A DNA stretch of 5,782 nucleotides from Bacteroidota bacterium (GCA_021796135.1 JAJYOQ010000276.1:1-5782); one strand, 5' to 3'; shown: positions 1 to 5,521, counted from the stretch's first letter. Notes: a model not told the origin generated them from the sequence alone. Made by a program: numbers and translations.

Positions 1-80
1 TCTTAGTTATTTTCTAAAATATCTATTCATGCTTTCCAATCTAAAACGTCAGACGCTGATTTTGTCCTTGCCTTAATAAA

Positions 81-494
81 TTATTTCAGCAAAGTTACTT
101 TATATTTTTCTTGTAGATTTTCTTTATTACAATTCTGCCAATCCATTAATCCTATCCATCCAAAAATTACAATTAACGGAATTGCAATGAATATAATTGA
201 ATAAAATAGTTCAGCTTTATTACGAATAAGAAAAATAATTATTGCCGAAATAGGTAATCCTAATAAAATACTGAACTTTAGAACTTGCATTATTTTGCTT
301 GGGCGATTGTCTTTCCATCTTTGTATCCTTTTTGCTCTACTTAATTCTAGAAATTCAAAAAGTAAAATTATGCCGATAAATAAAACAACCAACCTTAACC
401 ACGAATAACTTTGAAAGTGATTATTTGGTTCAATTATTAATAAATAGAAGAACATCAATAAACTGAGGGGCAAATATTTCTTTAACTCTTTCAT
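81..494 (-). CDS. Hypothetical four-helix inner-membrane protein
   Basis: I do not recognise the family. The 137-aa product has four likely transmembrane segments at about residues 8-21, 33-49, 72-90 and 96-117. A basic loop (SRAKRIQRWKDNRPSK, residues 52-67) joins helices 2 and 3, and there is a short hydrophilic C-terminal tail; no signal peptide is apparent. The ATG at 494 is well supported by an AGGAGGA ribosome binding site 6 nt upstream, the best in the window. The gene lies 17 nt after the stop of the T9SS cargo gene, so the two are probably co-transcribed, although the strong site would allow independent translation initiation. No catalytic motif is visible, so no function is assigned. 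Confidence is high that it is a real gene and low on its role. Confidence 0.8.
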   Translation of the reverse strand: MKELKKYLPLSLLMFFYLLIIEPNNHFQSYSWLRLVVLFIGIILLFEFLELSRAKRIQRWKDNRPSKIMQVLKFSILLGLPISAIIIFLIRNKAELFYSIIFIAIPLIVIFGWIGLMDWQNCNKENLQEKYKVTLLK

Positions 495-500
495 AATTTA

Positions 501-507
501 TCCTCCT
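501..507 (-). promoter_or_regulatory. Strong Shine-Dalgarno of the four-helix membrane protein
   Basis: Read on the minus strand this is AGGAGGA, followed by 6 nt and the ATG at 494. It falls in the 17-nt gap after the upstream stop codon and fixes the start of the downstream gene. Most other starts here lack such a clear site; the exception is the weaker site of the DUF5808-like gene. Confidence 0.8.
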
Positions 508-511
508 AAGA

Positions 512-1909
512 TTATTTCACCAGAATTAACTTTTTCGTCTCCACAAAACTACCCGCCTGCATCCTGTAAAAATACACCCCGCTTGAAAGTTTACTTCCAT
601 TAAAATTAACCGAATAACTTCCCGCCGCCTTTTCTTCATTAACCAGCGTCGCTACTTCCTTTCCCAATAAATCAGATACTTTTATCGTAACAAAATCTTT
701 TGCAGCTATTGTATAGCTTATCGTTGTAACCGGATTAAACGGATTAGGATAATTCTGTTCTAAAGTGTAATTACTTAAAACCTGCGGCGGCTCTTTTACT
801 CCCCCTATTTCAGGTGTGTAAATAGTCTTTGCCATCCAAATATCTTTTGTCCCATTCTCTTCATGTGTCCAAAATACCGCTATGTATGTCGTGTCTGTAT
901 GATAATAGGAAATTAAAGGCGCGTAGTCATCGCCCGGAGAATTCGACAGATTTATAGTAGTGTCTGGATGTGGCCAAACGGGTGAGGGCATACAGATCAC
1001 CTCTTTATTTAATTTCAATGAATCAGAATCATAAACTATAAAAAATGGAGTAATACTACTCAATCTCTTGGTCGGTATGGGATAGGCGAATACGCAAGGA
1101 TTTTCGCAATTATAATTGATATTCCCGGTTGTATCATTTTTAATTATATTCGAAATAATTTTCCAAACTCCATTATGCATAGATTGATATGAAATAGAGT
1201 ATTCAAAAGGTCCAACACTAGGATTAATATTATCTCCTCCTTTGGATATCTTTGCAAAAGCCCAGGCAGGATTAGTGTAACTATTGTAGATTGCTGAATA
1301 AATTTGTCTGTTACCTGTTAATCCTTTCTGATAAACAACAAATAATCCATTTTTTCCAACCTCTGGATTTGAGCAATTAACACTATCCAAAGTTATTACC
1401 GAGGTTTTAGCCGAATCTAAGAATTGTACAAGTAAATTCCCGTTTTGAATCCACGCAAGAATTTGAGAACCCAGAGACGTCATAATATTATCATTAAGCG
1501 AATCTGTCATTGACACAACATTACCTAATGTATCGTTTATAATTTCTCTTGATAAAATTTGCCAATGATTATTGATAAATGACTGCCAAACAATTCTTAC
1601 ATTGCTTGAATAATCAATAAAAGCAATTTTAGGATTTGCAATTTGATTAGTATCCGAAAATATTAAAACATTCTTACCTGAGTCCGGACTAGTTTGCCGT
1701 ATATAAATATTATAGACGCTGTCATATTGATTAACCCAGCAAATAAAGGCTGAAGGGGCAGAATAATAAAAGTAGCCATTAACAACATCAATCTGTGAAT
1801 TATTGCCCGGCATAGTTATGTAAGGAGTTGTTGTAAAGCTTTGTGCATTTAGAAATGATGAGCAGAATATAACTGAAATTGACAGAAAAGAAACAAAAAA
1901 CCATTTCAT
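512..1909 (-). CDS. Secreted protein with type IX secretion (Por) C-terminal sorting domain
   Basis: This 465-aa protein is predicted to be exported by Sec and then carried across the outer membrane by the type IX secretion system. A Sec signal peptide covers about residues 1-23 (MKWFFVSFLSISVIFCSSFL core, likely cleavage near NAQ). The body (about 30-370) holds recurring beta-rich units with patterns such as NPKIAF...VRIVWQS...W-I-S (93-120), NPSVG...YSISYQS...VWKIIS (229-253) and APLISYY...AVFWTHE...KDIWMAK (330-361), which suggest a beta-propeller. This fold is inferred. The type A sorting domain covers about 383-465: LEQNYPNPFNP at 383-392, then VSDLLGKEVATLV, SSGVYFYR and the basic end KKLILVK. 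No catalytic residues are recognised, so it may be a surface-binding or adhesive protein. It heads a probable two-gene unit with the membrane protein at 81-494. Confidence 0.88.
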   Translation of the reverse strand: MKWFFVSFLSISVIFCSSFLNAQSFTTTPYITMPGNNSQIDVVNGYFYYSAPSAFICWVNQYDSVYNIYIRQTSPDSGKNVLIFSDTNQIANPKIAFIDYSSNVRIVWQSFINNHWQILSREIINDTLGNVVSMTDSLNDNIMTSLGSQILAWIQNGNLLVQFLDSAKTSVITLDSVNCSNPEVGKNGLFVVYQKGLTGNRQIYSAIYNSYTNPAWAFAKISKGGDNINPSVGPFEYSISYQSMHNGVWKIISNIIKNDTTGNINYNCENPCVFAYPIPTKRLSSITPFFIVYDSDSLKLNKEVICMPSPVWPHPDTTINLSNSPGDDYAPLISYYHTDTTYIAVFWTHEENGTKDIWMAKTIYTPEIGGVKEPPQVLSNYTLEQNYPNPFNPVTTISYTIAAKDFVTIKVSDLLGKEVATLVNEEKAAGSYSVNFNGSKLSSGVYFYRMQAGSFVETKKLILVK

Positions 1910-1938
1910 TACAAACCCCGTAATAATTCTTACCCATT

Positions 1939-1996
1939 AATTATTCGAGCAAAAATTACTTTTTTAATTCCCGTGTTTATGCTCGAACAACTAATT
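1939..1996. repeat. Bulged inverted repeat upstream of the T9SS cargo gene
   Basis: The arms TTCGAGCA (1944-1951) and TGCTCGAA (1980-1987) are perfect 8-bp complements around a 28-nt AT-rich loop. Outside them AATTA (1939-1943) can pair with TAATT (1992-1996), with an unpaired CAAC on one side. The inner arm begins 34 nt upstream of the T9SS gene's ATG. The position suits either an operator for a dimeric regulator or a leader-RNA hairpin; the sequence does not decide between them. Confidence 0.55.
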
Positions 1997-2196
1997 TATG
2001 AGACATAAAAAATGACCCTATTACAATTTATTAAAAGAACCTTTAAGGATCAATTTAATAAAATATAATAATCTCTTCCTCATTGTACCATAAATAATTT
2101 AACCGAAGTAAGTATTTAAAAAAATCGTTAGATCATAATATATGTAACCCAATAATATGAATTCGATTTTACAATACTCATTCCTCAATTCCACTA

Positions 2197-2218
2197 TCAT
2201 TTCGACGACTGAAGGGAG
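2197..2218. repeat. Possible dispersed intergenic repeat fragment
   Basis: The stretch starting TCATTTCGACGACTGAAGGG resembles short TCATTTCGA...GAAGGGAG elements that I recall as recurrent in intergenic DNA of Bacteroidota-related genomes. Only one partial copy is visible here, so the repeat status rests on recall and not on a second copy in the window. Confidence 0.25.
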
Positions 2219-2224
2219 CACTCA

Positions 2225-2256
2225 CCCCGTTTGCCCCGTATGCGGGGTTTGCGGGG
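2225..2256. repeat. GC-rich two-stem hairpin
   Basis: The outer arms CCCCG (2225-2229) and CGGGG (2252-2256) and the inner arms CCCCG (2234-2238) and CGGGG (2243-2247) pair perfectly. The symmetrical internal loop is TTTG against TTTG, which in RNA could form two G.U pairs around two U-U mismatches. The apical loop is TATG. No T-run follows on either strand, so it is not a classical terminator. It stands out strongly in AT-rich surroundings and can form on either strand. Confidence 0.65.
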
Positions 2257-2330
2257 AAAAATCCCATTTTCAAACTAGGGACCATAACAAATGCTTAAGC
2301 CCTCATCGAAAATGCAACCCGCATTGAAAT

Positions 2331-2337
2331 GTTAGGC
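2331..2337 (+). other. GTTAGGC site, similar to an integron attC right end
   Basis: GTTAGGC fits the GTTRRRY core that ends integron attC sites. A partial partner, ATAAC, lies at 2284-2288, 42 nt upstream, and AATGC/GCATT can pair between them (2311-2315 with 2321-2325). The usual L-box pairing is not present, so this may be a degenerate recombination site or chance. It lies 63 nt upstream of the antitoxin ATG. Confidence 0.25.
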
Positions 2338-2400
2338 ACGATTTTGTAATTTAAAATCAATTAAAATTTCATTATATTTTTTTCAAAGAAAGAAAGCATT

Positions 2401-2532
2401 ATGAACAAACCAAAATTTTCTTTAGATAAAGCTCAAAAGGCAGTAGAAATTTCTTCGAAAATTGAAGGTCATAAAATCCCGCATAAAAAAACGAATAATC
2501 CCAAAAGAGCTAAATCTAAAGTGAAAAATTAA
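2401..2532 (+). CDS. Small Fic antitoxin (S-x-x-x-E-G inhibitory motif)
   Basis: This 43-aa protein is the likely antitoxin of the adjoining Fic toxin. Residues 17-23 read ISSKIEG, so Ser18, Glu22 and Gly23 match the (S/T)xxxE(G/N) inhibitory motif of Fic antitoxins such as VbhA and YhfG. In known complexes the motif's Glu reaches into the Fic active site, pairs with the second Arg of the FIC motif and blocks productive ATP binding. The rest is a short predicted helix (about residues 7-22) and a strongly basic tail (HKKTNNPKRAKSKVKN). Its stop codon overlaps the toxin ATG by one base (TAATG), which implies translational coupling with the antitoxin made first. The ribosome binding site is weak, only an AAAGAAAGAAAG tract just upstream. 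It is shorter than the roughly 55-60 aa usual for such antitoxins. No partner other than the Fic toxin is suggested. Confidence 0.82.
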   Translation: MNKPKFSLDKAQKAVEISSKIEGHKIPHKKTNNPKRAKSKVKN

Positions 2533-3158
2533 TGTCAAAGTACACCCAAGACAAAAACTACATTTATTACAAAAACACAAACGTTCCAATTAACAAACTC
2601 AACATTCGTGATCTGAAAATCCTAGAAGGAGAGGAAAGAAAATTACTTTTAGAAGGATATGAATATTTTCACGAAAATCTAACAGATTCTACAGTCTTTG
2701 ACGAAATTTATTTTAAAGAGCTACACAGAAAAACTTTCTATAAACTTTACGATTTTGCAGGGAAATACAGGACAGTAAATATTTCAAAAGGATTCACTAC
2801 TTTTTGTCAAGTAAGATTTCTAGAGCAAACATCAAGAGAAATTTTCAAAAAGTTTGCCTACGAAAATTATTTGAAGGATTATTCAACAAAGCCAAAAGAA
2901 GAATTTGCTAATAAAATTGCCTATTACATGTGTGAAATAATTGCACTCCACCCTTTTTTTGAACTGAATGGGAGAACAACACGATTGTTTTTTGATATAG
3001 TTGCCACATATAATGGATATGAATACATTGATTATCATGGCGCACTCGAAACAGAAGATGGAGATAATAAATTTATAAAAGCATCAATCGATTGCATGAT
3101 TGGAAATGATAACAAAATGAATCTAATAATTTTAAATGGGTTGAAAAAATCTGAATAA
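2532..3158 (+). CDS. fic: Fic-domain toxin (putative protein adenylyltransferase)
   Basis: This 208-aa cytoplasmic protein has the length of stand-alone Fic toxins, which move AMP or another phosphate-containing group onto target proteins. The N-terminal YYKNTNVPINKLNIRD segment (12-27) resembles the start of cell-filamentation-type Fic proteins. The target-binding flap lies at about 79-97 (YRTVNISKGFTTF). The FIC motif is at 140-151: His140, Pro141, Phe142, Glu144, Asn146, Gly147, Arg148 and Arg151. His140 would be the general base, Glu144 would bind the metal, and Arg151 would be the antitoxin contact. Leu145 replaces the usual Gly of HPFx(D/E)GN(G/K)R. There is no internal inhibitory motif, which fits control by the separate antitoxin just upstream. 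The ATG overlaps the antitoxin stop. The module runs against all neighbouring genes. The family call is firm; activity and target are not known. Confidence 0.9.
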   Translation: MSKYTQDKNYIYYKNTNVPINKLNIRDLKILEGEERKLLLEGYEYFHENLTDSTVFDEIYFKELHRKTFYKLYDFAGKYRTVNISKGFTTFCQVRFLEQTSREIFKKFAYENYLKDYSTKPKEEFANKIAYYMCEIIALHPFFELNGRTTRLFFDIVATYNGYEYIDYHGALETEDGDNKFIKASIDCMIGNDNKMNLIILNGLKKSE

Positions 3159-3186
3159 TATTTTCTAACCATCATTTTTCAACATA

Positions 3187-3202
3187 TCAAAGAATGCTTT
3201 GA
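3187..3202. repeat. Short perfect hairpin after the Fic gene
   Basis: TCAAAG-AATG-CTTTGA is a 6-bp stem with a 4-nt loop, starting 28 nt after the Fic stop. No T-run follows it on the plus strand, so termination is not supported. It could protect the transcript's 3' end. Confidence 0.4.
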
Positions 3203-3224
3203 CAAAATGCGTAACTGCGCGGAC

Positions 3225-3390
3225 GCTAACCCACCGCCACGAACAAAAGGCTTGATGAGAACTACTACGCCAAAAATTATTAAAAACTTGTTTAGCATAA
3301 GAATCTTGAACAAAAAACCTGTTTTGTTTACCAACTTTGTAAAACTCATTACGACCGCATCAAAGAGGCGGTCGGTACTGAGAGGTTAGC
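3225..3390. repeat. Nested three-block inverted repeat, possible recombination site
   Basis: Three left-hand blocks pair in order with three right-hand blocks: GCTAACC (3225-3231) with GGTTAGC (3384-3390), ACCGCC (3233-3238) with GGCGGT (3367-3372), and TTGATG (3252-3257) with CATCAA (3358-3363). All three pairs are perfect, though the spacers between them differ in length on the two sides. The architecture recalls a single-strand-folding integron attC site, but the outer boxes do not match RYYYAAC/GTTRRRY fully. The outer arms bound the 3' flank of the Fic module. Confidence 0.45.
3352..3374 (-). terminator. GC-rich hairpin after the S41 peptidase gene, weak terminator candidate
   Basis: CGACCGC (3352-3358) and GCGGTCG (3368-3374) form a perfect 7-bp stem with a 9-nt loop, 23 nt beyond the peptidase stop. 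On the minus strand it is followed by TAATGAGTTTTA, an imperfect T-rich tract. That fits a weak intrinsic terminator for the leftward unit. The same bases also belong to the larger nested repeat, so either role is possible. Confidence 0.35.
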
Positions 3391-3397
3391 TGGTACA

Positions 3398-4393
3398 TTA
3401 CCTATTTAAAAAATTGATTGCATACTCCAATTGTTTATCGTGTCCGTTTGCAATATCTGCCGCTGTCTGTGTAACTAAAATATCGGGTAGTACTCCGTTC
3501 CACTCTATCATTGTACTGTCTAATCTTATATTATAACCAAATGCAATTTTCAATCTCTTCCCGCTAGGTAGTGAATAATAATCATTAATCCCACCGCCTC
3601 CACCGGTTGTATCTCCTATTAGAGTTACGTTCGGCGACTGTCTTAATAGCTCCGGGAAGGATTCTGCAGCGCTAAAGCTGGCCCCATTGATAAGCACAAC
3701 TACTGATTTAAGAAATCCGGATGGTTCAACCGGGTTTATAATTGAACTATTAACCACTGAATATGTATACCAGATATCTTTTATTGGTTCCTCTATTAAA
3801 CGTGCAATAATATAGTCAGCAGAATTTGAATTGCCTCCACCATTATTTCTAACATCAACAATTATTCCTTTCGTATCCCGAAAATATTCCATAATCTTAT
3901 CAAAATCTTTGTACCAAATATTATCATCGTCGGAAAAAGTGGATATACAAACGTACCCGATATTATTAGCTGTTATTCCATAATCATATTTATCTTCACC
4001 GGCAAGTTTAAGGGGACTGTTAAAATAACTGCTCACAACAATCGAGTTGAAAGCTTTTCTATCAATATCTCTTGGCCAATCATAAGTCATAACCGGAAAA
4101 CCTCCCTCGGTTAGAATTTCAATATGACCGTCTTTAAGTTCGCGGAACATTTGGTATAATACATTGTAGATTTCATCACCCCTAGCTGCCTCAGCTTGCG
4201 GTTTAAATTTTGTATAAAGACTGTCCCAGTTAATCTTCTTGAACTTAAAAAAGGGATAATATTTATTTGCAATCTGCCAGGCTGAGTTGAAGTCATCCAT
4301 GTTTAAATTTGATTCCGGACCATTTACAAGTAAATCGCTGCATCCCGAAAGGAAAAGCAAAAATGCAATCAAGATGAAATTATAACGTTTCAT
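3398..4393 (-). CDS. S41-family (tail-specific/tricorn-like) peptidase, lipoprotein
   Basis: This 331-aa protein is a predicted envelope-anchored serine peptidase. A lipoprotein signal peptide ends in the lipobox LSGC, making Cys18 the lipid-bearing residue. Residues about 32-95 form the helical N-terminal domain usual before an S41 core and include LKDGH, with His90 at the place of the tricorn-type catalytic His. The core follows: ANNIGYVCISTF (142-153), IIVDVRNNGGG (177-187) and the nucleophile region GASFSAAES (237-245), with Ser241 the likely catalytic Ser. The segment after it is GDTTGGGGG, which lacks the Lys of the bacterial Ctp/Tsp Ser-Lys dyad, so the S41B-type mechanism is more likely. 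No PDZ domain is apparent. Its ATG lies 2 nt after the stop of the barrel protein gene with no clear ribosome binding site, so translation is probably coupled. The substrate is unknown. Confidence 0.87.
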   Translation of the reverse strand: MKRYNFILIAFLLFLSGCSDLLVNGPESNLNMDDFNSAWQIANKYYPFFKFKKINWDSLYTKFKPQAEAARGDEIYNVLYQMFRELKDGHIEILTEGGFPVMTYDWPRDIDRKAFNSIVVSSYFNSPLKLAGEDKYDYGITANNIGYVCISTFSDDDNIWYKDFDKIMEYFRDTKGIIVDVRNNGGGNSNSADYIIARLIEEPIKDIWYTYSVVNSSIINPVEPSGFLKSVVVLINGASFSAAESFPELLRQSPNVTLIGDTTGGGGGINDYYSLPSGKRLKIAFGYNIRLDSTMIEWNGVLPDILVTQTAADIANGHDKQLEYAINFLNR

Positions 4394-4395
4394 AT

Positions 4396-5169
4396 CTATA
4401 ACGAATAAGTTAATGAAAAGTTGAAATCATCCTTTGCAGAAATAAAATAATCCCATGCGCTTATTCTAACAAAGCTGAATTTATACCCGGCTCTCAAAGA
4501 AATATTCTTCATTAGGTTATATCTTGCGGCTGCTTCAATATAAGAACTCATTCCCGTAAACATCGTAAGGATCTTCATCATCGAAGTATTATGATCCAAC
4601 GGATTTATAAACTTTCCGCCCAGAGATAAAAGGCTTGAATAAATATCTCCTTCAAGCTGCCAAGCCTTATTAACCGGCATTATCATGTCTAATCTTGCAC
4701 CGGCTGAAAAAAGGAATGCGGCTGAATATGCGTCAAAAACTGCACCTTTGGCAATATCCTCTGTCCTAAAATGAAAAAACAACTCTGGTGAAGGACCTAA
4801 GAATAGCTTTATTTCTCTATTAAATAATTTTATATTCCCGATTGGGTAAACATAGGCAAGATTTAACGCAGCCTCGGTAACTTCTGCAGATACATTATAA
4901 TTATTAACTTTTGCCGAGCTAATGATACCAAACGATAAATGGAACCCAGAACTATCATACATCCCTGTCCAGTCCAATAAAAATGATGGTGAAGTCCCCG
5001 TATATTTTTCCTGCGATATAAATTCATCTTTAACAGCTATAATATCATAGCCAGCGTTGAATGTGAGCCCGTTATCAATGTATTCATTAACTGAAGATGA
5101 TTCCTGAGCTTTTGTTGCCGGAACGAATAATAACAAAATTACAACTGCACCAATTAAATATTTATTCAT
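4396..5169 (-). CDS. Probable outer-membrane beta-barrel protein
   Basis: The 257-aa product has a Sec signal peptide (1-21, cleavage after AKA) and a mature part made of alternating amphipathic beta strands rich in Gly and aromatic residues. Examples are GLTFNAGYDIIAV (33-45), FHLSFGIIS, EAALNLAYVYPIG, FLFSAGARLDMIM and ISLRAGYKFSFVRIS, ending in FNFSLTYSL. This pattern fits a small outer-membrane barrel of about 8-12 strands. The last residue is Leu, not the usual Phe. There is no plug domain and no recognised binding motif, so no transported substrate can be named. The gene follows the DUF5808-like gene by 42 nt and is coupled to the S41 lipoprotein peptidase gene 2 nt downstream, which suggests that both products act at the outer membrane. 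Confidence 0.72.
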   Translation of the reverse strand: MNKYLIGAVVILLLFVPATKAQESSSVNEYIDNGLTFNAGYDIIAVKDEFISQEKYTGTSPSFLLDWTGMYDSSGFHLSFGIISSAKVNNYNVSAEVTEAALNLAYVYPIGNIKLFNREIKLFLGPSPELFFHFRTEDIAKGAVFDAYSAAFLFSAGARLDMIMPVNKAWQLEGDIYSSLLSLGGKFINPLDHNTSMMKILTMFTGMSSYIEAAARYNLMKNISLRAGYKFSFVRISAWDYFISAKDDFNFSLTYSL

Positions 5170-5172
5170 AAC

Positions 5173-5188
5173 TTCCCGTATTTCCCGT
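5173..5188. repeat. Direct repeat just upstream of the barrel gene start
   Basis: TTCCCGT occurs at 5173-5179 and again at 5182-5188. On the minus strand this gives two ACGGGAA copies immediately before the ATG at 5169. The nearer copy is only a few bases from the start codon, so neither is a well-placed Shine-Dalgarno. The pair may be chance or may influence initiation. Confidence 0.3.
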
Positions 5189-5211
5189 TAACTGAATGTT
5201 ATAAATTAAAA

Positions 5212-5511
5212 CTATTTTGAATATGTATAGATCATACTCAGTATAATAAAAACAAGAATTACACAAACAATAATTATTGAAATCGGTTTTGCAAAATTGA
5301 ATGTCCAACCTAGCCCTTTGATTTTTTTGGGTACTATAATTCTTGGGTCATCCGGATTATAATAAAATATGCCCCATATCCATAAGTCTGATTCATTAGT
5401 AACTCTATTTCGCCTCTCTTTGGCTATAATTGGATTTATTATATCAAGAATAATGTTTAGAATTGCTAACAAAATGATTCCGATAATAATATAGTATCCG
5501 ATTTCCATCAT
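5212..5511 (-). CDS. Small two-helix membrane protein with DUF5808-like domain
   Basis: From the chosen ATG the protein has 99 residues: helix 1 at about 4-27, a soluble segment at 43-76, and helix 2 at 77-96. The soluble part, WIWGIFYYNPDDPRIIVPKK followed by GLGWTFNFAKP, matches from memory the DUF5808 pattern (FYYNPDDPR...VPKR.G.GWT.NFA.P). That family has no established biochemical role that I know of; it also occurs in DUF1648-type membrane proteins. A longer reading from GTG at 5535 is possible, but its extra eight residues overlay the purine-rich GGAAGGAAA site that serves the ATG at 5511; a second ATG follows directly at 5508. It lies 44 nt after the upstream gene and 42 nt before the barrel gene, in a probable operon. 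Confidence 0.78.
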   Translation of the reverse strand: MMEIGYYIIIGIILLAILNIILDIINPIIAKERRNRVTNESDLWIWGIFYYNPDDPRIIVPKKIKGLGWTFNFAKPISIIIVCVILVFIILSMIYTYSK

Positions 5512-5521
5512 TATTTTTAAA

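Larger units (their letters stand above)
1910..2400. other. Divergent intergenic region, 491 nt
   Basis: This lies between the starts of the minus-strand T9SS gene and the plus-strand Fic antitoxin gene and must hold both promoters. I could not identify either promoter with confidence. It contains an inverted repeat at 1939-1996, an AT-rich stretch with no clear feature at about 2000-2150, a 56-codon Cys/His-rich reading frame at 2157-2327, a GC-rich hairpin at 2225-2256, and a GTTAGGC site at 2331-2337. The last 60 nt before the antitoxin ATG are very AT-rich. The GC-rich patch at 2225-2256 contrasts sharply with its surroundings. Confidence 0.7.
3159..3397. other. Convergent intergenic region rich in inverted repeats, 239 nt
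   Basis: It separates the ends of the Fic gene and of the minus-strand S41 peptidase gene. It holds a palindrome at 3187-3202, a nested three-block inverted repeat at 3225-3390, an AT-rich hairpin AACAAAA/TTTTGTT at 3309-3328, and a GC-rich hairpin at 3352-3374. A 60-codon open frame crosses these repeats but shows no sign of being a gene. I see no tRNA or other RNA gene. Confidence 0.65.

Noticed and set aside
50..60. TCAG-ACG-CTGA mini-palindrome after the first membrane protein gene as a terminator
   Set aside because: The stem is only 4 bp with a 3-nt loop, so the short T-run on the minus strand is not enough to support a terminator.
2021..2083. 20-aa minus-strand frame (MRKRLLYFIKLILKGSFNKL)
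   Set aside because: Although it looks like a short basic hydrophobic peptide, it has no Shine-Dalgarno and sits in AT-rich leader DNA where such frames arise by chance.
2284..2339. Full integron attC site before the Fic module
   Set aside because: Only the outer ATAAC and GTTAGGC boxes resemble attC. The inner L boxes do not pair with proper spacing, so only the GTTAGGC site is reported, at low confidence.
2343..2380. Bacteroidota-type promoter (TTTG and TAnnTTTG) for the antitoxin gene
   Set aside because: TTTG at 2343 and TATATTTT at 2373 are 26 nt apart, too far for the usual spacing, and the -7 box lacks its final G.
3207..3389. 60-codon plus-strand open frame in the Fic 3' flank
   Set aside because: It has no ribosome binding site, its composition is odd (NPPPRTKG, then Lys/Thr-rich), and it coincides almost exactly with the inverted repeat. 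It is better explained as structured non-coding DNA.
4111..4296. 61-codon minus-strand open frame
   Set aside because: It lies wholly inside the S41 peptidase gene in another frame and has no independent support.
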